Positions 1 to 8,694 are shown, counted from the stretch's first letter. The stretch is DNA of 28,205 bases from CAHJXF01 sp038240015 (GCA_038240015.1 JBBSEF010000039.1:1-28205), one strand, 5' to 3'. The notes: generated by a model from the letters alone, not told the origin. A program made the numbers and translations.

Positions 1-1
1 A

Positions 2-322
2 AAGCATGGCGCGGCCCTCGTCGTGAGCGACTCGGACGACTACCCGATGATCGGCGATGTCACTGCCGATTTCGTTTATGCGCGTCTGATGCGCGCGAGG
101 TCCGACGTCCCGACCGGCTATACGCCAAAGGAGATCGTCACATGGCTCGCGCACGCGCGTGCCTGGTCGAAAGGCGAGACCGTCGATGCGCTCGAGCCTA
201 TAGCAAAGGCCGCACCGAAAAATGCGCGCGACGTGTTCGTGTTCTTCATCAACGGCGCAAAGGAAAGGGCGCCCGCTGCAGCCCAGTCCATGCTCATGAG
301 CTTGACGACAGGTTCGACGTGA
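2..322 (+). CDS. DUF72 family protein, C-terminal part (5' end outside window)
   Basis: The reading frame is open from the left edge and ends at TGA 320-322, so only about the last 106 residues are present. The stretches FVYARLMRAR, VPTGYTP and DVFVFFINGAKERAPAAA are typical of the C-terminal third of DUF72 (YecE-like) proteins, TIM-barrel proteins of unknown biochemical role. In the family the FVY-RLH-type strand is followed by a tryptophan-rich helix and the F-N-K-R-APxxA end, as here. The last codons overlap by 29 bases the convergent membrane-protein gene on the other strand. The family call rests on sequence resemblance; no function is claimed. Confidence 0.75.
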   Translation, partial: KHGAALVVSDSDDYPMIGDVTADFVYARLMRARSDVPTGYTPKEIVTWLAHARAWSKGETVDALEPIAKAAPKNARDVFVFFINGAKERAPAAAQSMLMSLTTGST

Positions 323-731
323 TCGGCGCGCGACGCTTGTAGACCTCGCGCAATTGCACCACCGCGCCTGCCATCTCGGTTGCCACGAACACCAGCAGCA
401 CGCGCGGCGCGCCGCCGAACGCGACGAAATAAATGATCAGCGCCGAGATCCACACGCGACCCCAGCCGTCGATCAATGCGAAGAGTCCGATCGGCTTCAG
501 ATAGCGCGCCACGCACCAGATGCTGACCAGCGATCCGGACAGACACACGAAGAACAGTTGAATGGGCGCGAACGCCGGAACCGTCGGGTCACCGCCGAGC
601 TTGCCGTTCATGAAGTACAGCGCCGAAAGAAAATGCTCGGCCAGTGGCGGCAACGCCAGCGTGTACGACACCGCGGCATCGACCACTGCCCAGAAGCGCA
701 CGGTCTTGCGACGGACGCGATCGAGGTTCAT
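294..731 (-). CDS. small hypothetical membrane protein
   Basis: A 145-residue reading frame with about four hydrophobic segments: residues near FWAVVDAAVSYTLALPPLAE, APIQLFFVCLSGSLVSIW, GLFALIDGWGRVWISALIIY and PRVLLVFVATEMAGAVV. This predicts a polytopic inner-membrane protein. I do not recognise a named family. The start was placed at the ATG at 731, which has a weak AAGG ten bases upstream; an in-frame ATG at 773, three bases after the stop of the preceding gene, would add 14 residues but has no visible ribosome site. It is the last gene of a minus-strand series beginning with glcD, and its 3' end overlaps the convergent DUF72 gene. Confidence 0.55.
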   Translation of the reverse strand: MNLDRVRRKTVRFWAVVDAAVSYTLALPPLAEHFLSALYFMNGKLGGDPTVPAFAPIQLFFVCLSGSLVSIWCVARYLKPIGLFALIDGWGRVWISALIIYFVAFGGAPRVLLVFVATEMAGAVVQLREVYKRRAPITSNLSSSS

Positions 732-776
732 CGTGCGGCGCCTTGAAGCACCGAATGCGTCGCTCCCCTTCATGGG

Positions 777-1208
777 CTACTGAATCAAGTTGCCCAGCAA
801 TTTGTCAGGGTTGCGCTTGCTGACCACGCGCGTCCTGTCTCCGTCGCGCATGAAGAGCACGCAGCCATCTTGCAAATGAAGGTACTTGTCGTCGCTCCAC
901 TTGTGGCACATGCTGCCGTCGTCTTCGATCGTGTACGTGCCACGAACCGATCTGTTCCCCTTGGACTGAGTCGTGTTGAAATACACCGCGCCGTCATTCT
1001 TCGAGTCCCACGTTATCGTCTCACCACTGGTTGCGCTCAGATATTGAAGCTTCTTGCCGACAACGAGGCTTTCGACGTCGGCCTTTGCAAGCCGCGTCGC
1101 TTCCTGGGCGATGACCGGTGACGCAACGCTTAGAGCCGTTGCAAGCAAAGCGACGCGGATCTGCCGAACATGCGAGGGATCTGGCTTCACATCAAGAGTC
1201 GATTTCAT
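777..1208 (-). CDS. small secreted hypothetical protein
   Basis: A 143-residue protein with an N-terminal signal peptide: a basic segment ending at residue 18, hydrophobic core VALLATALSVASPV, and a likely cleavage site after the alanine at 34. The mature part reads like a lipocalin-sized or DUF995-like periplasmic domain: GKKLQYLSATSGETITWDS, then GAVYFNTT, GTYTIEDDGSMCHKW and CVLFMRDG, alternating strands with two cysteines that could pair. The start at 1208 is favoured over an upstream in-frame ATG at 1328 because it gives the signal peptide, has GGGGA seven bases upstream and avoids overlapping the neighbouring flavoprotein gene. Its substrate or role cannot be read from the sequence. Confidence 0.6.
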   Translation of the reverse strand: MKSTLDVKPDPSHVRQIRVALLATALSVASPVIAQEATRLAKADVESLVVGKKLQYLSATSGETITWDSKNDGAVYFNTTQSKGNRSVRGTYTIEDDGSMCHKWSDDKYLHLQDGCVLFMRDGDRTRVVSKRNPDKLLGNLIQ

Positions 1209-1266
1209 TTTTTTCCCCGAATTGACGACGCGATTATGCATCGCGCTTTTCGAAGGCGATCCGTCG

Positions 1267-2913
1267 TCAGCGTCGGTCACGCAGAATTTCACGTGCCGCA
1301 TTGCGTCCCGGCAGCCCTGTGACGCCACCGCCCGGATGCGTCCCCGCGCCGCACATGTAGAGCCCGTCTATCGGCGTTCGATAGTCCGCGTGGCCTAACA
1401 CGGGTCGCGCGGAGAACAGTTGATCGAGCGACAGCGCGCCGTGAAAGATGTCGCCGCCGACGAGGCCGAACTTGCGTTCCAGATCGAGCGGCGTGTGCAC
1501 CTGCCGCGCGATCACGCTGGCCGCGAAGTTCGGCGCGAAGCGCGCGACGGTTTCGATCACGCGATCGGCCACCGCTTCGCGCGCGCGGTCGTCGGCCCAA
1601 CCTTCTTCATAGGTCGTCTTCGCGTTAGTCGTTTCGAGCAGCGGTGCGACGTGCTGGCAGAAGAGGCTCGCGACATGCATGCCGGGCGGCGCGAGCGTGC
1701 CGTCCACGGTCGACGGAATCAGCATCTCCACGATCGGCTCGCGGCTCCAGCCTTCGCGCCGCGCATCGATCCACGCGTCTTCCATGTACGCGAGCGACGG
1801 CGCCATCACGATGCCGCTCTCGTGATGCGGTTGGTGCTGCGCGCCGGGCAAGGCGGTGAAGTCGGGAAGCGACGACAGCGCGACGTTCATGCGCAACGTG
1901 CCCGAGCCGCTGCGATAACGCTTGATGCGCGCGACGAAGTCTTCGGGAAGCGCATCGGCATCGATCATCGACAGGAACAAGAGCTGCGGATGCACGTTAG
2001 CCACGACGCGCGCAGCGCTGATGCGCGTGCCGTCTTCGAGCACGACGCCGGTGGCGCGACGCGTGCCTTCGCGGCCTTCGACGATGACGCTTGCGACCGG
2101 CGCATCGACGCTCATCTCGACGCCGCGCGCTTCGGCTTCCTTCGCCATCGCCTGCGTGATAGCGCCCATGCCGCCGATCGCATGACCCCACACGCCGGAT
2201 TTCCCGTTCACCTCGCCGAATACGTGATGCAGCAACACATAGGCCGAGCCTTGCGCATACGGACTCGCGTAGTGGCCGACGGTTGCGTCGAAGCCGAACG
2301 CCGCCTTGATCGGCGCGGACTCGAACCAGGCATCGAGCACATCGCCCGCGCTCTTGGTGAACAGATCGAGCAGGTCGCGCTTGCGGGGAAGATCGAGGCG
2401 GCGCATGCGACGGCCGAGATCCCATGCGGAGAACCAATCGCCGATCGAGGCGAACGCATGCGGCCCGAGATTGGGCGGCGTGCGCGTCAACATCTCGCGC
2501 ACCAGCGCGACCACGCCATCCAGCATCGCGTAATACGCAGGCAACTTCTCTGCATCGCGCGCAGAAAATTTCGCGACTTCGCGTTGCGTGGCCTCGAGGC
2601 CGCCGCCGATTTTCAGATACGCGAGGTCGCCGATACCATCGGGCAGCGGAAGAAAATTCGAGAAGGGCCGATGCACGATGCGCAAGCCATGCTCGTGCAG
2701 ATGCAGATCGCGAATCACCGATGGATGCAGCAGCCCGACCGTGTAGCTCGCAGTCGAATTGCGGAAGCCTGGATGAAACTCTTCGGTGACCGCGGCGCCG
2801 CCGAGGATAGCGCGACGTTCGAGCACGCGCACCGACAGGCCGCGCGCAGCCAAATCGCAGGCGCACACCAGACCGTTGTGCCCGCCGCCGATGATGATGG
2901 CGTCGTAGGTCAT
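1267..2913 (-). CDS. FAD-dependent oxidoreductase, CrtI/PYROXD2-like
   Basis: A 548-residue flavoprotein of the phytoene desaturase-like amine-oxidase superfamily. The N-terminus YDAIIIGGGHNGLVCACDLA carries the GxGxxG dinucleotide-binding turn (residues 9-14), followed by RVLERRAILGGAAVTEE, which contacts FAD. The C-terminus GLYMCGAGTHPGGGVTGLPG is the second FAD-binding motif of this family. Length and both motifs match the bacterial relatives of human PYROXD2. Known members of the wider family oxidise or isomerise carbon-carbon bonds; the substrate here is unknown. The gene begins 14 bases after the stop of glcF, so it is probably translated from the glcDEF message. No carotenoid synthesis gene is nearby, which argues against a pigment role. 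Confidence 0.85.
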   Translation of the reverse strand: MTYDAIIIGGGHNGLVCACDLAARGLSVRVLERRAILGGAAVTEEFHPGFRNSTASYTVGLLHPSVIRDLHLHEHGLRIVHRPFSNFLPLPDGIGDLAYLKIGGGLEATQREVAKFSARDAEKLPAYYAMLDGVVALVREMLTRTPPNLGPHAFASIGDWFSAWDLGRRMRRLDLPRKRDLLDLFTKSAGDVLDAWFESAPIKAAFGFDATVGHYASPYAQGSAYVLLHHVFGEVNGKSGVWGHAIGGMGAITQAMAKEAEARGVEMSVDAPVASVIVEGREGTRRATGVVLEDGTRISAARVVANVHPQLLFLSMIDADALPEDFVARIKRYRSGSGTLRMNVALSSLPDFTALPGAQHQPHHESGIVMAPSLAYMEDAWIDARREGWSREPIVEMLIPSTVDGTLAPPGMHVASLFCQHVAPLLETTNAKTTYEEGWADDRAREAVADRVIETVARFAPNFAASVIARQVHTPLDLERKFGLVGGDIFHGALSLDQLFSARPVLGHADYRTPIDGLYMCGAGTHPGGGVTGLPGRNAAREILRDRR

Positions 2914-2927
2914 GCGCCAGCTCGCGC

Positions 2928-4283
2928 TTACGTCAACGGGCGTCGCGGATCGGGCAAAGGCTTCGGCCCCGGTCCGCGTCTGATCCTGCCTGCCTGGCGC
3001 ACTTCACCGGGAAACAGACCCTGTCGCGGGCCGCCGGTGGTGAGTGCGCCCGCAATCAATTCGATCCAATGCATCACCGGCGTCTCGGTGCCGCTTTGCA
3101 GATGCGTGATGCAACCGATGTTGGACGACACGATCGCTTCGGGAGCGACCGCCGCGAGCTGCGCCAACTTACGATCGCGAAGCGCCATCGCGAGCTCTGG
3201 CTGCAACACCGAATAGGTTCCCGCCGAGCCGCAGCACAGGTGACTGTCGGCACACAGCTTCACATCGACACCGGCCGCAGTGAGGAGCCCCTCGACCTTG
3301 CCGCGTATCTGCTGGCCGTGCTGAAGCGTGCACGGCGGGTGATACGCAACGCGGCGCTTGGATGGCGGATGAATCCTCGCGAGCAGTTCCTCCTGAAACT
3401 CGGGCAATACTTCCGCGAGGTCGCGCGTCGCAGCGCTGATGTGTGCGGCCTTCTCGGCATAGGCCGCATCGTTGCGCATCAGATGGCCGTACTCCTTGAC
3501 CATCGCGCCGCAGCCCGACGCGTTCATCACGATGCATTCGGCGCCGGCTGTTGCGCCGTCGCGCAGCAGCGGCCACCACGCATCGATGTTGCGGCGGATC
3601 TCGTGCTTCGCGCCGTCGTGATCGTTGAGGTGATGACGAATCGCGCCACAGCATCCGGCCTTCTTCGCGATGACGGTTTCGACGCCGACCGCGTCGAGCA
3701 CGCGCATAGTCGCGTGATTGATCTGCGGCGCCATCGCGGGCTGCACGCAGCCCTCGAGCAGGACCATCTTGCGCGGATGCGAGACGGGCGTGAACGGCGC
3801 GAGCGCAACGGCGGTCGTCGCAGGCACCTTGTTGGCCAGCGTCTTCGGCAACATCGGCCGCATCGCCCGGCCGACCTTCATCGCCGGATCGAACAGCCAG
3901 CGGCGTGTGAGCCCTTCGCGAAGCGCCGTCTGCTCGACTCTTTCGGCGAAAGGCCGCGGCTCGGTCGCGCGTTCCTCGACGAGCTTGCGGCCGATGTCGA
4001 TCAGGCGGCCGTATTGCACGCCCGACGGACACGTGGTCTCGCAGTTGCGGCAGGTCAGGCAGCGGTCCAGATGCAGGCGCGTGGAGGCGGTGGCTTCGCC
4101 TCCTTCGAGCACGTCCTTGATCAGATAGATGCGACCGCGCGGCCCGTCGAGTTCGTCGCCGAGCAATTGATAGGTGGGACACGTGGCGGTACAGAAGCCG
4201 CAATGCACGCAGCGTCGCAGGATCGCCTCGGCTTCGTCGCCGTCAGGCGTGCCGCGAATGAAATCGGCGAGGTGGGTTTCCAT
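2928..4283 (-). CDS. glcF: glycolate oxidase iron-sulfur subunit GlcF
   Basis: A 451-residue subunit that passes electrons from the flavin subunits GlcD/GlcE to the membrane quinone pool during oxidation of glycolate to glyoxylate. Two ferredoxin-type cluster motifs are visible, C25-x2-C28-x2-C31-x3-C35-P and C75-x2-C78-x2-C81-x3-C85-P, followed by two CCG-type domains (KKAGCCGAIRHH and SHLCCGSAGTY) of the heterodisulfide-reductase fold. The order ferredoxin domain then two CCG domains is diagnostic. The C-terminal tail is rich in R, G and P and is longer than in E. coli GlcF. The gene lies 61 bases after glcE and 14 bases before the CrtI-like flavoprotein gene, within one transcription unit. 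Confidence 0.93.
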   Translation of the reverse strand: METHLADFIRGTPDGDEAEAILRRCVHCGFCTATCPTYQLLGDELDGPRGRIYLIKDVLEGGEATASTRLHLDRCLTCRNCETTCPSGVQYGRLIDIGRKLVEERATEPRPFAERVEQTALREGLTRRWLFDPAMKVGRAMRPMLPKTLANKVPATTAVALAPFTPVSHPRKMVLLEGCVQPAMAPQINHATMRVLDAVGVETVIAKKAGCCGAIRHHLNDHDGAKHEIRRNIDAWWPLLRDGATAGAECIVMNASGCGAMVKEYGHLMRNDAAYAEKAAHISAATRDLAEVLPEFQEELLARIHPPSKRRVAYHPPCTLQHGQQIRGKVEGLLTAAGVDVKLCADSHLCCGSAGTYSVLQPELAMALRDRKLAQLAAVAPEAIVSSNIGCITHLQSGTETPVMHWIELIAGALTTGGPRQGLFPGEVRQAGRIRRGPGPKPLPDPRRPLT

Positions 4284-4344
4284 GGAGTGTCGGTTGGGTC
4301 ACGCATCGCGGCTTGATCGTGAGACTGCGTGCGCGGTTGCGTGT

Positions 4345-5643
4345 TCAGAGTTCAGGATAGAGGCGCCCGCGATTGAAGAGTCGATCGGGATCGAACTCGG
4401 CTTTCAGGCGTCGATGGATCGCCATCAACGATGCGGACAGTGGGGTGAAGACACCGTACTGCGACTTCAACGCTTCGGACGCGCGCCACAGCGTCGCGTG
4501 TCCGCCCAGCAGAGTCGCGGCTGCACGGATCGTCGGGGCCTCGGCCTTGGTCGCGATCCATCGCAACGCGCCGCCCCATTCGATCAGTTGATCGTCGAAG
4601 CCCAGCGCGGCGGAGAGCGGCGGTGCGATCGTCGGCAGCGCCATGCGCCACAGCGGCATGGCGGGCGCATGCGACGTGAAGAATGAATCGGTCTGCTCGC
4701 GCACGCCCATCCAGAAGGCGGCCGCTTCGGATGGCTCGACGTCGAGCCCGCCGATGCGGCGGATGCCCGACAACACCGCAGACTCGCTGCCTTCGAGGCG
4801 GACCGTCAAGAGGCCAGTGCGGCTACTACCAGGGTGAACATGCGGTCCCTCGGAGAGGTCGGGCCGCCATGCGCTCGCGGTGATCGCGAGCGGCATGCCG
4901 CCCCAGGCATTGAGCTGGTCCAGTGCGGTCTCTTCGTTCATCGCAAAGCGCAACGTCGTCGTCTGTGCAGGTCGGGGCAGCACCTTCAACGACACCTCGG
5001 TGATCACGCCGAGCGTGCCGAGCGATCCGGCCAACGCGCGGCTCACGTCGTAGCCCGCGACATTCTTCATCACCTGGCCGCCGAACGAGAGCTGTTGTGC
5101 GCGGCCGTCGATGATGCGCGCGCCGAGCACGAAGTCGCGCACCGCGCCTGCGGCCATGCGTCGCGGGCCCGATAGCCCGGCAGCAATGCAGCCGCCAAGC
5201 GTTGCGCCGCGTCCGCTCGCAACCATCACGCGCGAGATCCGATCGAGAGGCCGTGCGTCGTCGCGATAGGCGTTGCGCGAAGCGGCAAGCCCCGAGGACC
5301 GCGGCGCGAAATGCGGCGGCTCGAACGGCAACATCTGGTGATGTTCGGCGAGCAGCGCTTCGATCTCCTGCAGCGGAGTACCCGCGCGCGCGACGATCAC
5401 GAGTTCGGTCGGTTCGTAATCGACGATGCCCGCATGCGCGCGCACGTCGATGTGCTCATTTGCGCGCTCATTGGAGTCATGGATGGATGCGGGGCCGTCG
5501 ATGCGATGCCCGTACCACGCCTTCGTGCCGCCTCCACGAATCCAGAGAGGCGTTTTGTTCGCGACCGCTTCGCCCACCTGCGCGATCATCGCGGCGAGCC
5601 CGCTCGCCGTGCTCGCTTCCGAGGAGATCACGTTGTCCGCCAT
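4345..5643 (-). CDS. glcE: glycolate oxidase FAD-binding subunit GlcE
   Basis: A 432-residue second flavin subunit of the glycolate oxidase complex. It shows the VAO-type FAD-binding fold: LWIRGGGTKAWYG (residues 33-45), GIVDYEPTELVIVARAGTPL (72-91), GATLGGCIAAGLSGPRR (146-162), and VMKNVAGYDVSRALAGSLGTLGVITEVSLKV. The ATG at 5643 shares one base with the TGA stop of glcD, which implies coupled translation and fixes the start. The protein is clearly longer than E. coli GlcE (about 350 residues). Extra residues lie around 51-65 and especially between PPHF (109-112) and GATLGG, where about 33 residues seem inserted in frame (5209-5307). The fold motifs on both sides are intact, so function is probably retained. 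Confidence 0.92.
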   Translation of the reverse strand: MADNVISSEASTASGLAAMIAQVGEAVANKTPLWIRGGGTKAWYGHRIDGPASIHDSNERANEHIDVRAHAGIVDYEPTELVIVARAGTPLQEIEALLAEHHQMLPFEPPHFAPRSSGLAASRNAYRDDARPLDRISRVMVASGRGATLGGCIAAGLSGPRRMAAGAVRDFVLGARIIDGRAQQLSFGGQVMKNVAGYDVSRALAGSLGTLGVITEVSLKVLPRPAQTTTLRFAMNEETALDQLNAWGGMPLAITASAWRPDLSEGPHVHPGSSRTGLLTVRLEGSESAVLSGIRRIGGLDVEPSEAAAFWMGVREQTDSFFTSHAPAMPLWRMALPTIAPPLSAALGFDDQLIEWGGALRWIATKAEAPTIRAAATLLGGHATLWRASEALKSQYGVFTPLSASLMAIHRRLKAEFDPDRLFNRGRLYPEL

Positions 5644-7154
5644 CAGAAGCGCGGCAACTCGGGATGGGGCAACGCGCCGCCATGCACGCGCATGCGGCCG
5701 AACTCGGCGCAGCGATGCAGCGACGGAATGCCCTTGTCGGGATTGAGCAATCCATCCGGATCGAACGCGCGCTTGACGCCGCGAAATACCGCGAGCTCGG
5801 GCGCGCCAAACTGCACGCACATCTGATTGATCTTCTCGATGCCCACGCCGTGCTCGCCCGTGATGGTCCCGCCGAATTCGACGCAGCGCTCGAGGATCTC
5901 GGCGCCGAAATCTTCTGCGCGTTTGAGTTCGTCGGCATCGTTCGCGTCGAAGAGAATCAGCGGATGCAGGTTGCCGTCGCCCGCGTGAAAGACGTTGGGA
6001 CAGCGCAGCGCGTACTTCACTTCCATCGCCTGAATCGCCTTCAACATTTCGCCGATGCGCTTCTTCGGAATCGTGCCGTCCATGCAGTAGTAGTCGGGCG
6101 ACACGCGGCCCGCGGCGGGGAAGGCGTTCTTGCGTCCGGCCCAGAGCGTCAGGCGCTCGTCTTCGTTTTGCGACACCACCAGCCGCTTCGCACCCGCACC
6201 GTCGAGCACCGCTTCCATGTGCGCGATTTCTTCGGCGACTTCTTCGGGCGTGCCATCGGATTCGCACAACAGGATGGCGGCGGCATCGAGATCGTAGCCC
6301 GCTTTCGCGAACGGCTCGACCATGCGCGTCGCGGGCTGGTCCATCATCTCGAGTCCGGCGGGAATGATGCCTGCCGAAATGATCGCCGCGACCGCATCGC
6401 CCGCGGTTTCGACATCGTCGAACGACGCCATGATGACGCGCGCGAGTTGCGGCATCGGGATCAGTTTGACGGTGACTTCGGTGACGATCGCGAGCATGCC
6501 TTCGGAGCCGATCACGAGCGCGAGCAGATCGAGCCCCGGACTGTCGGGCGCGGCCGAGCCGAACTCGACGACCTCGCCTTCCATCGTCAGGCCGCGCACC
6601 TTCAACACGTTGTGAACCGTGAGGCCGTACTTCAGGCAATGCACGCCGCCTGAATTCTCCGCGACGTTGCCGCCGATCGTGCAGGCGATCTGCGACGACG
6701 GATCGGGTGCGTAGTAGAGGCCGTGGACCTCGGCGGCTTCGGAGATCGCGAGATTGCGAACGCCGGGTTCGACGATCGCGGTTCGCGACGCGGGGTCCAT
6801 CGCGACGATGCGATTGAGTTTCGCGCAGCCGAGCAACACGCCCTCGCCATGCGGCATCGCGCCGCCCGACAGGCTCGTGCCCGCGCCGCGCGCGACCACC
6901 GGCACGCCGATCCGCGAACAGATGCGCAGGATCGCGGCGATCTGTTGTTCGTTGTCGGGGAGAGCGACCACCATCGGCAACTGCCGCAGCATCGACAGCC
7001 CGTCGCATTCATACGGCCGCGTGTCGGTGGGCTCCCACAGGACGCTGTGCTTCGGAAGTATCTCGAGCAGCGCCTGTGCGACCGCGGCCTGACGCCCAGC
7101 GTCAGGCACGCGGGGCGTGAATTCTGCGACTTCGATCTCGACGGGGGCGTTCAT
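5643..7154 (-). CDS. glcD: glycolate oxidase subunit GlcD (FAD-linked oxidase)
   Basis: A 503-residue catalytic flavin subunit, close in length to E. coli GlcD (499). FAD-binding motifs are present: VPVVARGAGTSLSGGAMPHGEGVLL, DPSSQIACTIGGNVAENSGGVHCLKYG and LALVIGSEGMLAIVTEVTVKL, and the C-terminal domain has ALRCPNVFHAGDGNLHPLI, TGEHGVG and FDPDGLLNPDKG. The complex oxidises glycolate (and related 2-hydroxyacids) and feeds electrons to quinone through GlcF. The start at 7154 (MNAPVEIEV) was chosen over a longer frame beginning at 7268, because those extra residues are translated from an intergenic repeat and from the divergent gene's 5' end. First gene of the operon; divergent from the FMN dehydrogenase gene. 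Confidence 0.93.
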   Translation of the reverse strand: MNAPVEIEVAEFTPRVPDAGRQAAVAQALLEILPKHSVLWEPTDTRPYECDGLSMLRQLPMVVALPDNEQQIAAILRICSRIGVPVVARGAGTSLSGGAMPHGEGVLLGCAKLNRIVAMDPASRTAIVEPGVRNLAISEAAEVHGLYYAPDPSSQIACTIGGNVAENSGGVHCLKYGLTVHNVLKVRGLTMEGEVVEFGSAAPDSPGLDLLALVIGSEGMLAIVTEVTVKLIPMPQLARVIMASFDDVETAGDAVAAIISAGIIPAGLEMMDQPATRMVEPFAKAGYDLDAAAILLCESDGTPEEVAEEIAHMEAVLDGAGAKRLVVSQNEDERLTLWAGRKNAFPAAGRVSPDYYCMDGTIPKKRIGEMLKAIQAMEVKYALRCPNVFHAGDGNLHPLILFDANDADELKRAEDFGAEILERCVEFGGTITGEHGVGIEKINQMCVQFGAPELAVFRGVKRAFDPDGLLNPDKGIPSLHRCAEFGRMRVHGGALPHPELPRF

Positions 7155-7183
7155 CGCGCAAAAGTTAACACGTCTGCAGTTCT

Positions 7184-7223
7184 GCTCCCCCTTCAAGGGA
7201 GAGGCTGGCAGAGGGATGGGTGA
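7184..7223. repeat. REP-like intergenic repeat between divergent promoters
   Basis: The short palindromic core CTCCCCCTTCAAGGGAGAG, followed by GCTGGCAGAGGGATGGG, resembles the abundant intergenic repeats of beta- and gammaproteobacteria whose translation reads PxPLPASPLKGE. It occupies much of the 107 bases between glcD and the FMN dehydrogenase gene. Copies elsewhere in the genome cannot be checked here. Confidence 0.5.
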
Positions 7224-7261
7224 CAATGCGCCGACCGCATCGAATCCGCCGGAGTCGCGAC

Positions 7262-8533
7262 GTGCCACAACCCATCACCTGCATCGAAGACTTGCGCGTG
7301 CTCGCGAAGAAGCGCGTGCCGCGCATGTTCTACGACTACGTCGACTCGGGCGCATGGACCGAGTCCACCTATCGCGCCAATCAGGATGACTTCGCGAAGC
7401 TCAAGTTGCGCCAGCGGGTGGCGGTCGACATGACCGATCGCTCGCTCGCATCGTCGATGATCGGCCAACCGGTCGCGATGCCCATCGCGATCGCGCCGAC
7501 CGGACTCACCGGCATGCAGCACGCCGATGGCGAAATCCTGGCGGCACGCGCCGCGGAAAAAGCGGGCATCCCGTTCACGCTCTCAACGATGAGCATCTGC
7601 TCGATCGAGGACGTCGCCGAACACACGTCGGCGCCGTTCTGGTTCCAGCTCTATGTGATGAAGGACCGCGACTTCATCGGCAGTCTGATCGATCGCGCCA
7701 AGGCCGCGCGATGCAGCGCGTTGATGCTGACGCTCGACCTGCAGATTCTCGGCCAGCGGCACAAGGACGTGAAGAACGGACTGACCGCGCCGCCCAGGCC
7801 CACGCTCGCGAATCTGATCAACCTCGCCACCAAGCCGCGCTGGTGCATGGGCATGCTCGGCACGAAGCGGCGCACGTTCGGCAACATCGTCGGGCACGCG
7901 AAGAACGTCAAGGATGTGGGCTCGCTTTCGTCGTGGACCGCCGAGCAATTCGATCCCAAATTATCGTGGGACGACGTCAAGTGGATCAAGGACCGATGGG
8001 GCGGCAAGCTGATCATCAAAGGCATACTCGATTCCGAAGACGCGGAGCAGGCCGCGAAGCTCGCGGACCTCGGGATCGCCGATGCGCTGATCGTGTCGAA
8101 CCACGGGGGGCGCCAACTCGACGGCGCGATGTCGGCGATCGAAGCGTTGCCTGCGATCGTGGCGGCGGTGGGTGATCGTATCGAAGTGTTGATGGACGGC
8201 GGCATCCGCTCAGGGCAGGACGTGATCAAGGCGCTCGCGCTCGGCGCGAAAGGCGTGTTCATCGGCCGCGCGTTTCTCTATGGTTTAGGCGCGATGGGCG
8301 AAGCCGGCGTGACCACGTGCCTCGACATTCTTCGCAAGGAACTCGACATCACGATGGCCTTGTGCGGGTTGCGCGATGTGAGGGATGTGGACGATAGGAT
8401 TCTCGTGCAGTCGATGGCGCCCGACGCACTGGCCGCCGCGCGCCGACTGACCGATATTGAGTTGGAGCAGTTGGTGGCCGAGCGGCTGGCGCAGATGGAT
8501 GCGGCGGTTGAGGTCGATATCGATCGCATTTGA
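7262..8533 (+). CDS. FMN-dependent 2-hydroxyacid (L-lactate type) dehydrogenase with antitoxin-like tail
   Basis: A 423-residue FMN-dependent alpha-hydroxyacid dehydrogenase (LldD/glycolate oxidase family), oxidising L-lactate or a similar 2-hydroxyacid. Family motifs: IAPTGLTGMQHADGE, TLSTMSICSIEDV, PFWFQLYV, LTLDLQILGQRHKD, KGILDSEDA, SNHGGRQLDG with the catalytic histidine at 281 and substrate arginine at 284, and MDGGIRSGQDVIKALALGAKGVFIGR. The GTG start at 7262 has GGAG seven bases upstream and gives the usual N-terminus; upstream GTG/ATG codons at 7220/7226 would add only repeat-derived residues. The family normally ends near RDVDDRILV (about residue 382). Here about 40 residues follow, and the last 28 match the C-terminus of the Phd-type antitoxin encoded next door. 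Divergent from glcDEF, suggesting shared 2-hydroxyacid metabolism. Confidence 0.9.
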   Translation: MPQPITCIEDLRVLAKKRVPRMFYDYVDSGAWTESTYRANQDDFAKLKLRQRVAVDMTDRSLASSMIGQPVAMPIAIAPTGLTGMQHADGEILAARAAEKAGIPFTLSTMSICSIEDVAEHTSAPFWFQLYVMKDRDFIGSLIDRAKAARCSALMLTLDLQILGQRHKDVKNGLTAPPRPTLANLINLATKPRWCMGMLGTKRRTFGNIVGHAKNVKDVGSLSSWTAEQFDPKLSWDDVKWIKDRWGGKLIIKGILDSEDAEQAAKLADLGIADALIVSNHGGRQLDGAMSAIEALPAIVAAVGDRIEVLMDGGIRSGQDVIKALALGAKGVFIGRAFLYGLGAMGEAGVTTCLDILRKELDITMALCGLRDVRDVDDRILVQSMAPDALAAARRLTDIELEQLVAERLAQMDAAVEVDIDRI

Positions 8534-8545
8534 GCGCGGCGCGCT

Positions 8546-8564
8546 TGTTGTCTCGTTGACAACA
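8546..8564. repeat. short inverted repeat after the FMN dehydrogenase gene
   Basis: TGTTGTC and GACAACA form a perfect seven-base inverted repeat with a five-base loop, 13 bases after the dehydrogenase stop. There is no T-run, so it is a weak terminator candidate or a protein-binding site. The rest of 8534-8633 shows no gene. Confidence 0.35.
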
Positions 8565-8633
8565 CACGATCAAAGCGGCTGCTCGGCGCTGAGTTGTTCG
8601 TAGCGGTCTTGGATGGCCGATTTCCATGAGCCA

Positions 8634-8662
8634 TTGCAAGAGCGAATAATGGAGATTAATAT
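8634..8662 (+). promoter_or_regulatory. predicted promoter of the Phd/RelE-type module
   Basis: TTGCAA (-35, 4 of 6 consensus bases) and TAATAT (-10, 4 of 6) are separated by exactly 17 bases, 32 bases before the antitoxin ATG, in an AT-rich island within GC-rich DNA. The palindrome AGCGCT at 8663-8668 sits at the expected transcription start and could be part of an autoregulatory operator, since such antitoxins normally repress their own operon. Confidence 0.45.
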
Positions 8663-8694
8663 AGCGCTCAATAAGACTTGATCAAGGAGCCCAA

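Noticed and set aside
1420..3216. Long plus-strand frame of 598 residues opposite the CrtI-like gene and glcF
   Set aside because: Low-complexity, R/A/H-rich translation antisense to two clear genes, typical of GC-rich shadow frames.
5644..7008. Long upstream extension of glcE giving an 887-residue frame
   Set aside because: The extra 455 residues are an arginine-rich out-of-frame reading of glcD; the ATG at 5643 overlapping the glcD stop is the real start.
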